NCBI GenBank assembly: GCA_050258715.1
Contig: JBLMZH010000048.1
Location: 1-19,925 of the forward strand
Direction: 5' to 3'
Source of the DNA: JBLMZH01 sp050258715
GTDB taxonomy: Bacteria; Patescibacteriota; Doudnabacteria; UBA920; O2-02-FULL-48-8
Length of the DNA stretch: 19,925 bases
The notes under the pieces are model-generated. The model saw only the letters and a list, made by a program, of their open reading frames with translations. It was not told where the DNA came from and did not search any database. Shown here in pieces: positions 19,914 through 19,925 of this stretch. Numbering within the stretch: position 1 is the first letter of the stretch; every line of letters begins with the position of its first letter. The position numbers and the translations under genes are program-made.

Positions 19914-19925
19914 CGTTAACAACGC

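Noticed and set aside
1..19925. CRISPR array, insertion sequence or rRNA genes
   Set aside because: I saw no regularly spaced direct repeats with unique spacers, no transposase and no rRNA sequence in the window.

Overview
The window looks like a chromosomal segment of a Candidate Phyla Radiation (Patescibacteria) bacterium. The reasons are a VirB2/TrbC-like two-helix pilin fragment, a PPM-phosphatase-like membrane beta-propeller protein, a winged-helix/nucleotidyltransferase-like regulator, a shortened division/cell-wall (dcw) cluster and a MurF with almost no N-terminal domain. TGA acts as a normal stop, so this is not a code-25 lineage. Many starts lack a Shine-Dalgarno sequence, and several promoters sit so close to the start codon that the mRNAs should be leaderless or nearly so.

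Layout. 1-410: 3' part of a pilin-like gene and its terminator. 423-3278: a divergent pair, the large PPM-like/beta-propeller membrane protein on the minus strand and an HTH-NTase-like regulator plus a small membrane protein on the plus strand. The consensus-like promoters lie back to back between them. 3430-8321: mraZ-rsmH-ftsL-ftsI-murF, with three GTGG boxes at 10-base spacing in the mraZ leader. 8417-9770: two minus-strand housekeeping genes (ROK kinase, YbhB-like protein). 9826-12084: a membrane diguanylate cyclase followed by a two-anchor membrane protein. 12096-14931: a GC-richer group with textbook Shine-Dalgarno sequences. It holds a stand-alone AICAR-transformylase-like protein, a small alpha/beta-barrel protein on the opposite strand, and two small hypothetical genes behind a leader that carries twin GAGGA-loop hairpins. 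15080-17095: a secreted parallel beta-helix protein. 17199-17858: a Dph6-type ATP pyrophosphatase. 17952-18026: tRNA-Glu(CTC). 18027-19925: a strong terminator, a highly structured 104-base element, and an AT-rich reverse transcriptase gene with a helical C-terminal half.

How the genes work together. The dcw block supplies septal peptidoglycan synthesis and its regulator. The GGDEF protein would make c-di-GMP at the membrane and keeps its product-inhibition site. The strongest candidate for a new system is the reverse transcriptase at the right edge with the folded element just upstream. Its composition (about 32% GC in a sampled stretch, against about 50% in murF and 63% in the AICARFT gene) and its place beside a tRNA suggest acquisition. 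Its domain plan resembles the UG/Abi (DRT) anti-phage reverse transcriptases. That assignment rests on motif reading only. Base-composition figures are hand counts of single 60-base lines.
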